A DNA stretch of 64,000 nucleotides from Calothrix sp. NIES-4105. Lineage in GTDB: Bacteria > Cyanobacteriota > Cyanobacteriia > Cyanobacteriales > Nostocaceae. The notes below the pieces were generated by a model. It searched no databases, was not told the origin of the DNA, and worked only from the letters and a program-made list of their open reading frames with translations. Shown here one piece after another: positions 1 to 8,506 of this stretch. Position 1 is the stretch's first letter, and every line of letters starts with the position of its first letter. The DNA is taken from assembly GCF_002368415.1 (NCBI RefSeq), contig NZ_AP018290.1:9911717-9975716 (forward strand), given 5' to 3'. A program made the position numbers and the translations under genes.

Positions 1-71
1 AATACCGCTGTCAAGATAGCGACAAACAGCCCTAAGCTAAAGCGCTGAAGGGCTTTGCGAATATAAGACAT
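1..71 (-). CDS. Partial N-terminus of an exported or membrane protein
   Basis: Reading the minus strand from an ATG at 71 gives MSYIRKALQRFSLGLFVAI and then runs off the window edge. A short basic stretch (R5, K6, R10) followed by a hydrophobic run looks like a signal peptide or signal anchor. Only 23 residues are visible, so no family can be named. It is divergent from the carotenoid-protein gene at 427. The start is my choice: it is the only ATG in this frame before the AT-rich spacer. Confidence 0.45.
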   Translation of the reverse strand, partial: MSYIRKALQRFSLGLFVAILTAV

Positions 72-426
72 TTTAGTGAACTTTACGTGTTTATTCTGTT
101 TTAATAACATCAGTATATTTAACTATATTTAAAATAGTTATGGTATTGAATTATTCTTACTGTTATAGCTTCTGATTAATTAAAATGAGAATAGTTAAGT
201 TAATTTACAAAATTGAATTACATAAAGAAAGAGGAATTTGTGCATTGGTCAGGCAGGACACCTAAGCTACACGCTAAAAATATTAACAACATCTGTCAAT
301 AGTGGTTAAATACGAATCTAACTAAGGCAGGGTTAATGTAAAAACGCAGGTTTCTATGATGTTGGAAGTGTAAAGGAAAAACCCAAAGTTAAGGGTTTTT
401 TTCAAAGAAAGCAATCGGAGAATATT
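72..426. other. AT-rich intergenic region between divergent genes
   Basis: This is AT-rich spacer between two divergent genes and probably carries both promoters; I cannot pick boxes with confidence. Positions 241-266 hold a fragment (core TGCATTGGTCAGGC) of a hairpin repeat whose full copy is at 38278-38324. The run just before the downstream gene reads AAAGCAATCGGAGAATATT and ends at its ATG, so GGAG is a plausible ribosome binding site. Confidence 0.4.
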
Positions 427-897
427 ATGACGACATCTTACTTTGCAACCAACGATAAAGTTAAAAAAGCTTTGGAAAATTTCCAAAACTTTGATGTAGA
501 TACTCAACTAGCGTTGTTTTGGTTTGGCTATCTCGACTTAAAAGAAAAACTCACACCTGCAAATAGCCCATCTTCCCAAGCAACAGCAGAAGCAGTTTTC
601 AACCAAATTGTTGCGATGTCTTATGAAGAACAGTTACAAGCACAGCGCGATATCGCAGGTCACGCAAATTCCGAAATTAGTAAACTGTACGGTGGTCTAG
701 ACCCAAGTGCTAAACTTGACGTGTGGTTGAGACTCGCGCAAGCTATGGAAGATGGTAGAGTTACACCATTTCCCCAAGACTATAAACTCCCAGAAAACAC
801 CAACCAATTCGTACAAGAAGTAAAATCTCTCGAATTTGAAGAAAGTGTCGAATTCTCCCGCCAGACAGCATTCAGTATGGGCGCCACTATTAGTTAG
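427..897 (+). CDS. Helical carotenoid protein (OCP N-terminal-domain homologue)
   Basis: A 156-residue all-helical protein matching the N-terminal carotenoid-binding domain of orange carotenoid protein, without the C-terminal NTF2-like domain. The segment DTQLALFWFGYLDLKEKLT aligns with the OCP stretch around Trp41/Tyr44, giving W32 and Y35 here; W100 in DVWLRL corresponds to OCP Trp110. Family members bind a keto-carotenoid and quench singlet oxygen; some also quench phycobilisomes. I cannot assign the HCP clade. No OCP, FRP or separate C-terminal-domain homologue lies beside it in this window. It is monocistronic: GGAG precedes the ATG and a strong terminator follows. Confidence 0.9.
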   Translation: MTTSYFATNDKVKKALENFQNFDVDTQLALFWFGYLDLKEKLTPANSPSSQATAEAVFNQIVAMSYEEQLQAQRDIAGHANSEISKLYGGLDPSAKLDVWLRLAQAMEDGRVTPFPQDYKLPENTNQFVQEVKSLEFEESVEFSRQTAFSMGATIS

Positions 898-921
898 TAC
901 TAGTATATAATAACTTTCTTT

Positions 922-960
922 AGATTCCCGACTCCTTAAAAAAGTCGGGAATCTAGTTTT
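922..960 (+). terminator. Rho-independent terminator after the carotenoid protein gene
   Basis: A perfect 12-bp stem, AGATTCCCGACT pairing with AGTCGGGAATCT, encloses a 9-nt loop and is followed by AGTTTTT. A close relative of the same hairpin sits at 61010-61042, so this is a recurring terminator-like repeat. Confidence 0.8.
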
Positions 961-978
961 TCAGCAAAGTTAAATTAT

Positions 979-1581
979 ATGGCATTTGAAGACCAGCTAG
1001 AAACAGTTTACGCACAAGACCGTCAACAATGGCGCCTATGGTTAGAGAAAAATTACGATATTTCTATTGGCATATGGTTAATCTACTATAAAGTTAAAAG
1101 CGGTAAACCAAGTATCAAGTACAACGAAGCAGTGAAAGAAGCTTTATGTTTTGGTTGGATTGATAGCAAAGTCAAAACTCTAGATAAAGAACGCTACATG
1201 CAAATATTTACACCTCGAAAATCTAAGAGTGTTTGGTCAAAACTGAATAAGCAATATATAGAAGAACTTATTGAAACAGGTTTAATGACTGAAGCTGGTA
1301 TCAAGAAAATTGAAGCAGCGAAGCAAGATGGTTCATGGACTAGTTTAGATGCTATCGAAGCATTGTTAATTCCACCAGATTTACAGCAAGCATTAGAAGC
1401 TTCGGATGCAGCTACAAAATACTTTGCAGGATTTAGCAATACATCCAAGAAGAATATACTGCAGTGGATTAAAAGCGCGAAACGCCCAGAAACTCGATTA
1501 AAACGCATAGAGCAAACTATAATTTCAGCATCACAAAACAAAAATCCTCTGGTTAAAGATACAAATAAAATCAAGTCATAA
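979..1581 (+). CDS. YdeI/OmpD-associated family protein
   Basis: A 200-residue protein with the conserved features of the YdeI/OmpD-associated family (often annotated bacteriocin-protection protein). The core runs from IWLIYYKVKSGKPSIKYNEA through ALCFGWIDSKV and FTPRKSKSVWSKLN, ending in the C-terminal helical segment with a TRLKRIEQTI motif. The molecular function is not established; E. coli YdeI was linked to outer-membrane stress. It is probably cytoplasmic, as no signal peptide is seen. It stands alone behind a terminator; the next gene in the same direction starts 82 bp on. The start is the first ATG; no strong Shine-Dalgarno is visible. Confidence 0.8.
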   Translation: MAFEDQLETVYAQDRQQWRLWLEKNYDISIGIWLIYYKVKSGKPSIKYNEAVKEALCFGWIDSKVKTLDKERYMQIFTPRKSKSVWSKLNKQYIEELIETGLMTEAGIKKIEAAKQDGSWTSLDAIEALLIPPDLQQALEASDAATKYFAGFSNTSKKNILQWIKSAKRPETRLKRIEQTIISASQNKNPLVKDTNKIKS

Positions 1582-1663
1582 TTAGAGAAATCTATCTACT
1601 GATAGATGAATATTTGGTTGTAGAGTGAGAGCCTCGATTTAATTATTTAATAGGTTGTATCTC

Positions 1664-2458
1664 ATGTTATTAAAAGAGTATATTGCTCATCGTCTAATTG
1701 GTACACCTTTAGAACCAATAGCGCGCAGTCTACGCGATTTAACACAAATAAAACAACGAATTCAGCATCCCGAACTTCACGAAATTTATCATGAATCATC
1801 GCTAATAGATGCTGCATTACCTCGAATCATCGATAAATCAATGAATTGTATTGATGTCGGCGCCCATTTAGGTTCAGTATTAAGTGTTATAAAAGAACTT
1901 TCTCCACACGGAAAACATATTGCTATCGAACCAATACCCTATAAATACCAATGGTTAAAGCAGAAATATCCAGATGTAAAAGTTTTGCAAGTCGCCGTTA
2001 GTGATAGTGTAGGAGAAGTAGACTTTTACTTACAGCCTCAGCGTTCTGGCTTTAGCGGTTTACGTTTACATAGTCCTGTTGACGAACAAGTTGAAGTTCT
2101 CAAAGTCAAGTGTGTAAAGCTTGATGATATTGTCCCACCAGACCAACCAATCGGCTTTATAAAAATTGATGTTGAAGGAGGTGAGCTAGCAGCACTGCGA
2201 GGTAGTGAATCTATAATACAGAACTTCCAACCAAGTATCATCTTCGAGTGTACTAACTCTGGGTTAACTGCTTATGATATTAAGCCACTTGATATTTACG
2301 AGTTTTTTGACGCACGCTCATATTCAATTTTCCTAATTAAAGATTGGCTTTCAGGTAACGAACCACTCGTGTACGAACAATTCTTAAAGTCAATGCAATA
2401 TCCTTTTCAAGCTTTCAATTTTCTAGCCATACCTAAAGGATTAAACCGTAAACAGTAA
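1664..2458 (+). CDS. FkbM family SAM-dependent methyltransferase
   Basis: About 264 residues. SAM-binding motif I is CIDVGAHLGSVLS, followed by HIAIEPIPYKYQWLK (acidic ribose-binding Glu) and the FkbM signature GFIKIDVEGGELAALRGS. The family O-methylates small molecules and sugars, often glycolipid or capsule glycans; the substrate here cannot be read. An in-frame TTG at 1655 would add three residues, but I prefer the ATG at 1664. It is convergent with the CPXCG gene, with only 6 bp between the stops. A polysaccharide-related role is suggested only weakly by the membrane glycosyltransferase at 4.9 kb. Confidence 0.85.
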   Translation: MLLKEYIAHRLIGTPLEPIARSLRDLTQIKQRIQHPELHEIYHESSLIDAALPRIIDKSMNCIDVGAHLGSVLSVIKELSPHGKHIAIEPIPYKYQWLKQKYPDVKVLQVAVSDSVGEVDFYLQPQRSGFSGLRLHSPVDEQVEVLKVKCVKLDDIVPPDQPIGFIKIDVEGGELAALRGSESIIQNFQPSIIFECTNSGLTAYDIKPLDIYEFFDARSYSIFLIKDWLSGNEPLVYEQFLKSMQYPFQAFNFLAIPKGLNRKQ

Positions 2459-2464
2459 AAATAC

Positions 2465-2653
2465 TTACTCCTCGTAATCAGTATCAATTTCAACATCAAG
2501 CGTATCCTCGTCAATTCGCACATACAAAATATTTGGACGGCAGCAAACCTGGCAATCTTCTATATACGATTGCTCCAACCCAGCACTGATATCAACAAAA
2601 GTGGTATTGTCTTCACCGCAATAAGCGCAGTAATATACAGCAGTTGTTTGCAT
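2465..2653 (-). CDS. CPXCG-motif cysteine-rich small protein
   Basis: A 62-residue protein with two zinc-knuckle-like pairs, CAYCGE near residue 9 and CQVCCRPN near residue 34, and an acidic tail (DEDTLDVEIDTDYEE). This matches the CPXCG cysteine-rich family, widespread small proteins of unknown function that probably bind zinc. The gene lies downstream of the radical SAM gene on the same strand but 72 bp away, and a palindromic repeat (GGTGGCTTAAGCCACC) lies between them, so co-transcription is uncertain. Confidence 0.8.
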   Translation of the reverse strand: MQTTAVYYCAYCGEDNTTFVDISAGLEQSYIEDCQVCCRPNILYVRIDEDTLDVEIDTDYEE

Positions 2654-2673
2654 TTCGATAAATAATAAACGTA

Positions 2674-2693
2674 GGGTGGCTTAAGCCACCTTA
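2674..2693. repeat. Short interspersed palindrome (GGTGGCTTAAGCCACC type)
   Basis: GTAGGGTGGCTTAAGCCACC is a short self-complementary repeat. Related copies or variants lie near 9045, 13862, 24062, 27184 and 57140, always between genes. In RNA it would form a short hairpin and may act as a weak terminator. Confidence 0.6.
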
Positions 2694-2725
2694 CAGCATG
2701 GTACAGCACATCTGTGACGAAAGTG

Positions 2726-4363
2726 CTACAACTTCAATAGTTGAAGTTGTTTTGGCGCCTCCACATAACTCATTGCTTCTGTCAAATGCTTTAGTAATGT
2801 AGATTGGGGTAGTGGTCCAAGTAAATGACTCCAAGGTAAAACTTGGTCGTGTGACCAATTATCGTAAACGTAGTAATCTAAATCTGGAATTTGCCCCTTC
2901 AACTCTTTAAACGCGCGCTTATAACTTCCCAAAGAATCCCCAAAATCGCGCGACCTTTCCAATAATTTAGACAGGCGCCTATCTCCACGCGATAATAAAG
3001 TTTGAATTATTGACCAGTTATAACTCTCTGGACGAAAATCAATACCCTTTGGCTTGAGATTTTTCTGTAAAATCTGTAATCGCTTCTCAGCTTGCTTATT
3101 CACACCAAACCATTGAAACGGTGTATGTGACTTTGGAACAAAAGTACTACACCCAAAAGTTAACCTTAAACCAGGCGCCGCTTTTTTCAAATCAAACATC
3201 ATTTTTACAGTAGCATCCAAATCTTCAGCTTCTTCACCGGGAATTCCTACCATTCCATAAAGCTTTAACCCAGATAACCCACCAGTTTTAGCATTAATAG
3301 CGGCTTGGATTATATCATCTTGTTCCAGTTTTTTATTAATTATTTTGCGAACTCGTTCAGAACCACTTTCAACGGCAATAGTTAGAGATTTGGTATCACG
3401 TTTTGCTAGGGTTGCCGCTAACTCTTTCGTTACCGTATTTGTTCTGACTGATGCTATACTTAGTCGAACATCATCGTACTTAGGCTGATTTATATAATCA
3501 AGCAATGTGTTAAATTCGGGATGCTGTGTAACAGAGGCGCCTAATAGTCCTAATCTATTAGTAACTTTCAACCCACGTTCAATAGCTGGAATAAGTGAAC
3601 CCTCTAAACTCGCAGTTCTAAAAGGCAAAGTTAAATAGCTAGCCAAACAAAAGCGGCACATTTCCGGACAACTCCGCACCACTTCCACCATAAATATACT
3701 TTCCCATGCAGCTTTAGAAGTAACTACACAAGAAGCAGATAGAGTATTACCGCGATAAGTTTGCTTTTGAACAGTAGTGGGAACATCAGATGAAATTGGT
3801 TGTATTGATTTGATGGCGCCGTCTGAGCTAAGATATTCAACTTGATATAAACTAGGGATGTAAATTCCGGGAACTTGTGCAAGCGTTTTTAACTTAGTTT
3901 CTCTATCAGCATCTCTAACTTGTTTGTAAGCATCTATAAAATCACCTAGTAAATTTTCGCCGTCTCCCAACAAAACAACATCAAAGAAATCAGCAAAAGG
4001 TTCCGGGTTTGCCGTCAAAACAGGCCCACCACCAAATATAATAGGATGATGGTTGCCACGCTCTCTTGCACAAATTGGAATATTTAAAGATTCGAGTAAG
4101 CTGAGAATATTAACATAATCAAGTTCCCACGATATAGAAAAACCTAAAATTTCGGGTTGTCGTGGTAAAGGTTCAGAAATATCGGTAAATAAACGACTTA
4201 CCTGTAAATCCGCGCGCGTTGCTAAAGTTGCCCATACTATCTGATATCCTAAACTAGTAATTCCGACTGTATACTCATTGGGAAACGCAAAAATCAGAGG
4301 AATTGCGTTATTATCAGGGGTAACAGGGTCAAATAATAGATGTTCGTCGGCAAAAGCAGTCAT
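2726..4363 (-). CDS. Radical SAM protein with N-terminal B12-binding-like domain
   Basis: A 545-residue protein. The first ~200 residues resemble a cobalamin-binding Rossmann domain (FGGGPVLTANPEPFADFFDVV and GDGE). The radical SAM cluster motif CPEMCRFC gives C232, C236 and C239 for the [4Fe-4S] cluster. Downstream barrel motifs include LTIAVESGSERVRK and GLKLYGMVGIPGE. The family is common in cyanobacteria and includes methyltransferase-like and thiolation enzymes; the substrate is unknown. Downstream on the same strand is the small CPXCG gene, upstream a SemiSWEET gene 29 bp away, so the three could be one transcript. Confidence 0.85.
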   Translation of the reverse strand: MTAFADEHLLFDPVTPDNNAIPLIFAFPNEYTVGITSLGYQIVWATLATRADLQVSRLFTDISEPLPRQPEILGFSISWELDYVNILSLLESLNIPICARERGNHHPIIFGGGPVLTANPEPFADFFDVVLLGDGENLLGDFIDAYKQVRDADRETKLKTLAQVPGIYIPSLYQVEYLSSDGAIKSIQPISSDVPTTVQKQTYRGNTLSASCVVTSKAAWESIFMVEVVRSCPEMCRFCLASYLTLPFRTASLEGSLIPAIERGLKVTNRLGLLGASVTQHPEFNTLLDYINQPKYDDVRLSIASVRTNTVTKELAATLAKRDTKSLTIAVESGSERVRKIINKKLEQDDIIQAAINAKTGGLSGLKLYGMVGIPGEEAEDLDATVKMMFDLKKAAPGLRLTFGCSTFVPKSHTPFQWFGVNKQAEKRLQILQKNLKPKGIDFRPESYNWSIIQTLLSRGDRRLSKLLERSRDFGDSLGSYKRAFKELKGQIPDLDYYVYDNWSHDQVLPWSHLLGPLPQSTLLKHLTEAMSYVEAPKQLQLLKL

Positions 4364-4392
4364 AAAGATTTTGGATTAAATATTATATATTT

Positions 4393-4647
4393 TTATCTAT
4401 ATTTTATCTTAAGCATCAAGATAATCAGGTTGAAAAATAAAGTTATACCATTCGCTAAGATAATTGGCAAAGCAGAAAGATAAAGTCCATATATCAACCA
4501 CAGTAAAACTCCAGCGTTGAAAAAAATCAGCATCACATACGAAACGTCTTTTGCTGACTTCGTTTGCCATATTTTCAGAAGTTGCGGCAAAAATGAGAAA
4601 GTCGTCAGCGTCGCAGCTACTAATCCTAACACCGTAATAAAATCCAT
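4393..4647 (-). CDS. SemiSWEET sugar transporter
   Basis: An 84-residue protein with three transmembrane helices, matching the bacterial SemiSWEET family, which dimerises to move sugars down their gradient. The PQ-loop signature FLPQLLKIWQTKSAKDVS lies in helix 1, and the third helix has the conserved Asn in LANGITLFFNLIIL. Length is typical for the family. The overlapping longer reading frame on the same strand is a shadow. The gene sits 29 bp upstream of the radical SAM gene. Substrate (glucose or sucrose in studied members) is not readable here. Confidence 0.9.
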   Translation of the reverse strand: MDFITVLGLVAATLTTFSFLPQLLKIWQTKSAKDVSYVMLIFFNAGVLLWLIYGLYLSALPIILANGITLFFNLIILMLKIKYR

Positions 4648-4895
4648 CTGAGATAACCAGTATATATAAGCACTGTCTCCTATAATACTGCGGTATTGGA
4701 AAATTTAACTTATTTGTAGGTTGGGTGTAGCGACAGCGCAACCCAACATAGATTATTAATGTTGGGTTTTCCTTCGGATAACTCCGTTAACGTTCCTGCT
4801 CCTGCACCTACGGTTTGATTTATTTTTGGATTTTCATCTGACTTGGTAAAAACTTAGGTAATATACATAAATACTGAAAGTAATTAGTTAAATCA

Positions 4896-6824
4896 ATGCT
4901 GTTAATATTACCTCTCATTGCCTTAACTTTTTTATACTATATTTTTTATAACTCAAAGAGTCTTAACAATTCTTGGCGCCTATCTATAATATCATCTGCT
5001 GTGATTTGTGGTTTAATCGTCACTGGCATTACAGAGACTTTAAGCTGGTTTAATTTAATTAGTTTTGAATCACTTGTAGGCGCTTGGTTTGTGATAGATG
5101 TGGTGATAATAACATTTTATTTTCAACTTACAAGCGATTCACGTGTTATAAACCTTAAACAATCTAAGCTATCAACTGTAATGTTATCTGGTGTCGGCTT
5201 CATTATAGTATCAACAGGTCTAATTGGCTTAGTGGCGCCACCAAATAATTGGGACTCAATGGACTACCACATGCCGCGCGTAGTACATTGGATGCAAAAC
5301 TCTAGTGTAGCGCATTATCCAGTTAGTTACACACCACAGCTATATCAAAACCCCTGGTCTGAATATTTAATCATGCACTTTCAGATTTTAAGTGGTGGGG
5401 ACTACTTTGCTAACTCAGTACAGTGGTTAAGCATGATTGGGTGTTTGATTGGAGTATCATTAATAGCAAAGCAACTAGGAGCAAACTTATTAGGACAGAC
5501 ATTTGCCACAGTTGCCGCAGCGACAATACCAATGGGAATATTACAAGCATCAAGTACACAAAATGATTTAGTTGAAGCATTTTGGCTAGTTTGCCTTGCT
5601 TGTTATACTTTGATTATTGTAGATAAAGGCAAAAATACCCCTTGGAACATATATCTTTTGTTTGGCTGTAGTTTAGGGTTATGCATTTTAACTAAAGGAA
5701 CAGCTTACTTTTATATTTTGCCTTTCTTAATTTGGGTGACGTTATCGCAAGTCAAGTATTTACGCTTTTCAGTATGGAAACCTGCTTTGTTTGTAGCAAG
5801 TTTTGCATTGGTTATTAATATAAATCACTATTTACGTAATTACTTTGTTTTTAACTCCCCTTTAGGTGAACCAGGTGATTATGCAAATGAGATTTTTGGT
5901 GTAAATGTGATGATTTCTAACATTTTGAGAAATCTCGCTTTACATATCGGTACACCAATTGGTTTATGGAATGGTATCTCAAATCGAATTATTCAAATTC
6001 TGCATAACTACCTAGGTGTAGGTGTTCACGATAAACGCACTACTTTTTACGGAGAATTTTTTGTACCGGGTGGATGGTCAACTGTTGGGTTTTCAGGAGA
6101 GGAGAATGGCGCCGGAAATTTCTTACACTTGTTATTAATCTTAACTTGTATTGTCATATTTATTTTCCGCAAGCAATTAAAGCTGAAGTTTCAAGATAAA
6201 GCAGCTTCTTATATATTGACAGTTTGCGCGACATTTTGTATTTTCTGCTATCTAGTAAAATGGCAACCTTGGAACGCAAGATTACATTTACCTTTTTTCG
6301 TCTTATTAACTCCATTTTTAGGTTTAGTATTATCTAATCTTCTCAAAAAACAGGTAATTAACTCAATTGCTATTGTATTAATTTTATCAGCACTTCCTTG
6401 GGTATTTTTTAACCGCTATAGACCTATGATTGATAGCAACAATATTTTTCAAACAGCGCGCGTTCAACAGTACTTTAAAAATAGACCGAAACTTCAGCAA
6501 CCTTATACCCAAGCAGTTCAATATTTAAATTCAAAACAATGTGACAAAGTTGGTTTGATGATGGGGCAAGATACTTGGGAGTATCCGTTATGGATGATAA
6601 TGCAGGAATATCCAGATTCGGAGTTTCAGATACGGCACATCAACGTTTTTAATGCTTCTTCAGTAAAGGAAAATGCATTAGAGACTAATTTCAAGCCTTG
6701 TGGTGTAATTTATATGTATACAAAGCGTAGTAAATTGGAGAAGGTTGAACAAATTAAGTTTGAAAATAATACTTTTGTTCAGGGATGGGATTCGGCGCCT
6801 GTTAGTGTGCTGATGAAAAGGTAA
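4896..6824 (+). CDS. Multi-spanning membrane glycosyltransferase (GT39/ArnT-like, GT-C fold)
   Basis: A 642-residue polytopic membrane protein with roughly ten hydrophobic segments. After helix 3 comes an acidic loop, NNWDSMDYHMPRVVHWMQ, of the kind that carries the catalytic Asp in GT-C enzymes that use polyprenyl-phosphate sugars. The C-terminal ~120 residues are soluble. Family members transfer a sugar or sugar-like group to lipid or protein outside the membrane; donor and acceptor are unknown. The gene appears monocistronic. The ATG at 4896 is the first in frame and is followed directly by a hydrophobic helix; no strong Shine-Dalgarno is seen. Confidence 0.75.
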   Translation: MLLILPLIALTFLYYIFYNSKSLNNSWRLSIISSAVICGLIVTGITETLSWFNLISFESLVGAWFVIDVVIITFYFQLTSDSRVINLKQSKLSTVMLSGVGFIIVSTGLIGLVAPPNNWDSMDYHMPRVVHWMQNSSVAHYPVSYTPQLYQNPWSEYLIMHFQILSGGDYFANSVQWLSMIGCLIGVSLIAKQLGANLLGQTFATVAAATIPMGILQASSTQNDLVEAFWLVCLACYTLIIVDKGKNTPWNIYLLFGCSLGLCILTKGTAYFYILPFLIWVTLSQVKYLRFSVWKPALFVASFALVININHYLRNYFVFNSPLGEPGDYANEIFGVNVMISNILRNLALHIGTPIGLWNGISNRIIQILHNYLGVGVHDKRTTFYGEFFVPGGWSTVGFSGEENGAGNFLHLLLILTCIVIFIFRKQLKLKFQDKAASYILTVCATFCIFCYLVKWQPWNARLHLPFFVLLTPFLGLVLSNLLKKQVINSIAIVLILSALPWVFFNRYRPMIDSNNIFQTARVQQYFKNRPKLQQPYTQAVQYLNSKQCDKVGLMMGQDTWEYPLWMIMQEYPDSEFQIRHINVFNASSVKENALETNFKPCGVIYMYTKRSKLEKVEQIKFENNTFVQGWDSAPVSVLMKR

Positions 6825-7113
6825 TTGGCAACGGATGTAACGGATGTAACGGATGGTTTGCTGGAATTAATCGTAGGTTGGCTCCGCTGTCGCGCAACTC
6901 AACAGAAAGTGTAGATTATTACCACAGAGACTATTAGGACACAGAGAAGAGAGTAAGAGGAATTAACCACAAAGGCACAAAGGGCACAAAGAGGAGAGCG
7001 GAACCCAAAATAAATTATACTAATACTTAAGTTTTTCTTCGAGGTAACTGTACACAGTAAGTTTTTCAACCCTAACTACTATCTAATTTTTGAACGCTCT
7101 TCATAAATTAATT
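6825..7113. other. Intergenic region with several short repeats
   Basis: Immediately after the gene comes a threefold GGATGTAAC-type tandem (about 6833-6857), then a degenerate GTAGGTTGG repeat, then members of two interspersed repeat families: a CACAGAGAC...ACACAGAG type around 6921 and ACCACAAAGGCACAAAGGGC from 6966. No open frame worth calling. Confidence 0.6.
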
Positions 7114-7370
7114 CTAATTTAGCAGAGCATCATATTCATCATGGGAACCAATCCAAAACCAGTAATAATCATCTCCCTTTTTTAGGGCTAGCGCACAATA
7201 ATCATCTGTTACACGCGCAGACCAAAGATTTTCCTCACCTTTTTAAAATGCAGTCAGGGATGCTGTTGGTTTTCTTACCAGAGGCGATAAGCTTTTTTCG
7301 CTTGCCCTTTTATATTTTTAGGTAGCGCGGAGTAAGCCTGCCAGAAATCAATCTTCGTTAAGGATTTCAT
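7114..7370 (-). pseudogene. Broken RelE/ParE-like toxin gene
   Basis: From an ATG at 7370 that overlaps the antitoxin stop region, the minus strand reads MKSLTKIDFWQAYSALPKNI, then KGQAKKAYRLW followed by an in-frame TAA, another stop, and a frameshift. The original frame resumes with ENLWSARVTDDYCALALKKG and ends in GSHDEYDALLN and a TAG. The pieces match a RelE-superfamily toxin of about 85 residues (conserved R-V-x-x-D-Y and the W-I-G-x-H-D-E-Y end). At least two lesions make it inactive, while its antitoxin stays open: the expected direction of decay for a toxin. Confidence 0.75.
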
Positions 7371-7569
7371 CTAAATCTTTAATACGGTTTGCTGCGATGT
7401 CCGCTTCTGCTTTAGCTATTAATTTATCTAATTTACCTGATAGTAAGTCTGCTTTTATTTGCTCATCCCACATATCATTAAGATATGCTTGAAGCCATGC
7501 AGCAAGTTGACGGGCATCATTTTCTGACAAGTTTTTGATTGCAGCTTCGATTTCTATTAAAGTGTTCAT
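7348..7569 (-). CDS. Antitoxin of the decayed RelE-like toxin
   Basis: A 73-residue acidic protein with a helical N-terminus (TLIEIEAAIKNLSENDARQL) and a DMWDEQIKADLLSGKLDKLI segment typical of small cyanobacterial antitoxins that pair with RelE/ParE-type toxins. It is the upstream gene of the pair, and the toxin start lies inside its last codons (stop at 7348, toxin ATG at 7370), a classic translational coupling. With the toxin broken it may be a free autorepressor or a passenger on the way to loss. Confidence 0.7.
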   Translation of the reverse strand: MNTLIEIEAAIKNLSENDARQLAAWLQAYLNDMWDEQIKADLLSGKLDKLIAKAEADIAANRIKDLDEILNED

Positions 7570-7608
7570 AAGTATTTATACTTAGCAACCTTACTTAGCT
7601 ATATACAT

Positions 7609-7776
7609 TTAGTTATTTAAAGAAAATTCCTCTAGATATAGCCGGGTTGCTTCTTTAAGACCAGCGATTGCCTGCTCGATAGTTTCTCCTTGATCTATTG
7701 TACCCACTTCTGTGCATTCAGCTATGTACATGTCATCCTCTTTGTAGAGAATAATTGTAAATCTACGAGCTTTCAT
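7609..7776 (-). CDS. Small HicB-type antitoxin
   Basis: A 55-residue protein: MKARRFTIILYKEDDMYIAE, then CTEVGTVDQGE-like strand (here ...GTIDQGET) and EQAIAGLKEATRLYLEE. This is the partial RNase-H-like fold of short HicB antitoxins. No DNA-binding tail is present. No HicA gene is found on either side, so it is an orphan or its toxin is elsewhere. It lies 70 bp downstream of the YgiT-type gene on the same strand. Confidence 0.75.
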   Translation of the reverse strand: MKARRFTIILYKEDDMYIAECTEVGTIDQGETIEQAIAGLKEATRLYLEEFSLNN

Positions 7777-7846
7777 ACAGATTTTTTCTTTATTACTTTA
7801 ATAATATTGTAAAGCTATAACTCATCAGTAAAATAATACATAGGAA

Positions 7847-8077
7847 CTATTTTAAGGCAAAAACATCTACAGAAATTGATTTTACTGGTTTAGCGGCGCC
7901 GTGTAACATCTGTCTAATTTTCTCGGTTGTTTCTAGACTAAACACAGCTTCTCCACAACGACTACATACTTTTGCGGGAATATTTTCTACTAAAACAGTT
8001 TTACCATTAATTTGAAAAACTTCGTTCACTAGTTCTTCGCTTGCTTCATTAATCTTACACATTTGACATTCAAACAT
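7847..8077 (-). CDS. YgiT-type zinc-finger (MqsA-like) antitoxin
   Basis: A 76-residue protein with two Cys pairs, CQMC near residue 4 and CSRCGE near residue 39, followed by a short C-terminal helix. This matches the YgiT/MqsA N-terminal zinc domain family, antitoxins usually partnered with a DUF4258 or MqsR-like toxin. I start it at 8077, where AAAGGAGATAATT precedes the ATG; a longer reading to 8149 has no such signal. No partner toxin is visible upstream, so it appears orphaned. Confidence 0.75.
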   Translation of the reverse strand: MFECQMCKINEASEELVNEVFQINGKTVLVENIPAKVCSRCGEAVFSLETTEKIRQMLHGAAKPVKSISVDVFALK

Positions 8078-8233
8078 AATTATCTCCTTTTCTATGCGTT
8101 CATGGGTACTATGAAAAGTAACCAAATAAATTAGTGACTTTTGATACAAACACTTTTCTTTTTGCGCTCACAACTAGGTGGCAGCAGTGACTGTTGTTAT
8201 GATTAGAGTGGTGAGTCATTTGAGAGAAAAATT

Positions 8234-8503
8234 GTGGAATCAACATTTAACTGGAAACCAGAGCAAACTTTGTTGCAAAAATTAATAGATTTTGCACGTC
8301 AGACAGGCCAATCACCTGAAATAATTGTAACTGAAGCGGTAAAGCTGTATTTAGAACACTCAGAAAAGCAAAGTATAGAAGAAATAACTTTATCTGAACG
8401 CGATTGGGATATTTTAGTATCAGCTTTAGAAAATCCCCCTGAACCCAATCAAGCACTAAAGGCAGCTATTAGAGAACATCAACAAAAATACGGAAAGTGG
8501 TAA
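8234..8503 (+). CDS. Ribbon-helix-helix-like antitoxin of a GNAT toxin pair
   Basis: An 89-residue protein starting at GTG. The first ~55 residues (LLQKLIDFARQTGQSPEIIV, TEAVKLYLEH) look like a ribbon-helix-helix/CopG-type DNA-binding segment; the tail (LSERDWDILVSALENPPEPN, QALKAAI) is the conserved neutralising tail of DUF1778 antitoxins. Only three bases separate its stop from the GTG of the acetyltransferase, so the two are co-translated. Expected to bind and silence the toxin and to autoregulate the operon. Confidence 0.8.
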   Translation: MESTFNWKPEQTLLQKLIDFARQTGQSPEIIVTEAVKLYLEHSEKQSIEEITLSERDWDILVSALENPPEPNQALKAAIREHQQKYGKW

Positions 8504-8506
8504 GCA

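Noticed and set aside
4409-4741. 110-residue frame overlapping the SemiSWEET gene
   Set aside because: Alternative frame on the same strand; the SemiSWEET product has clear family motifs.
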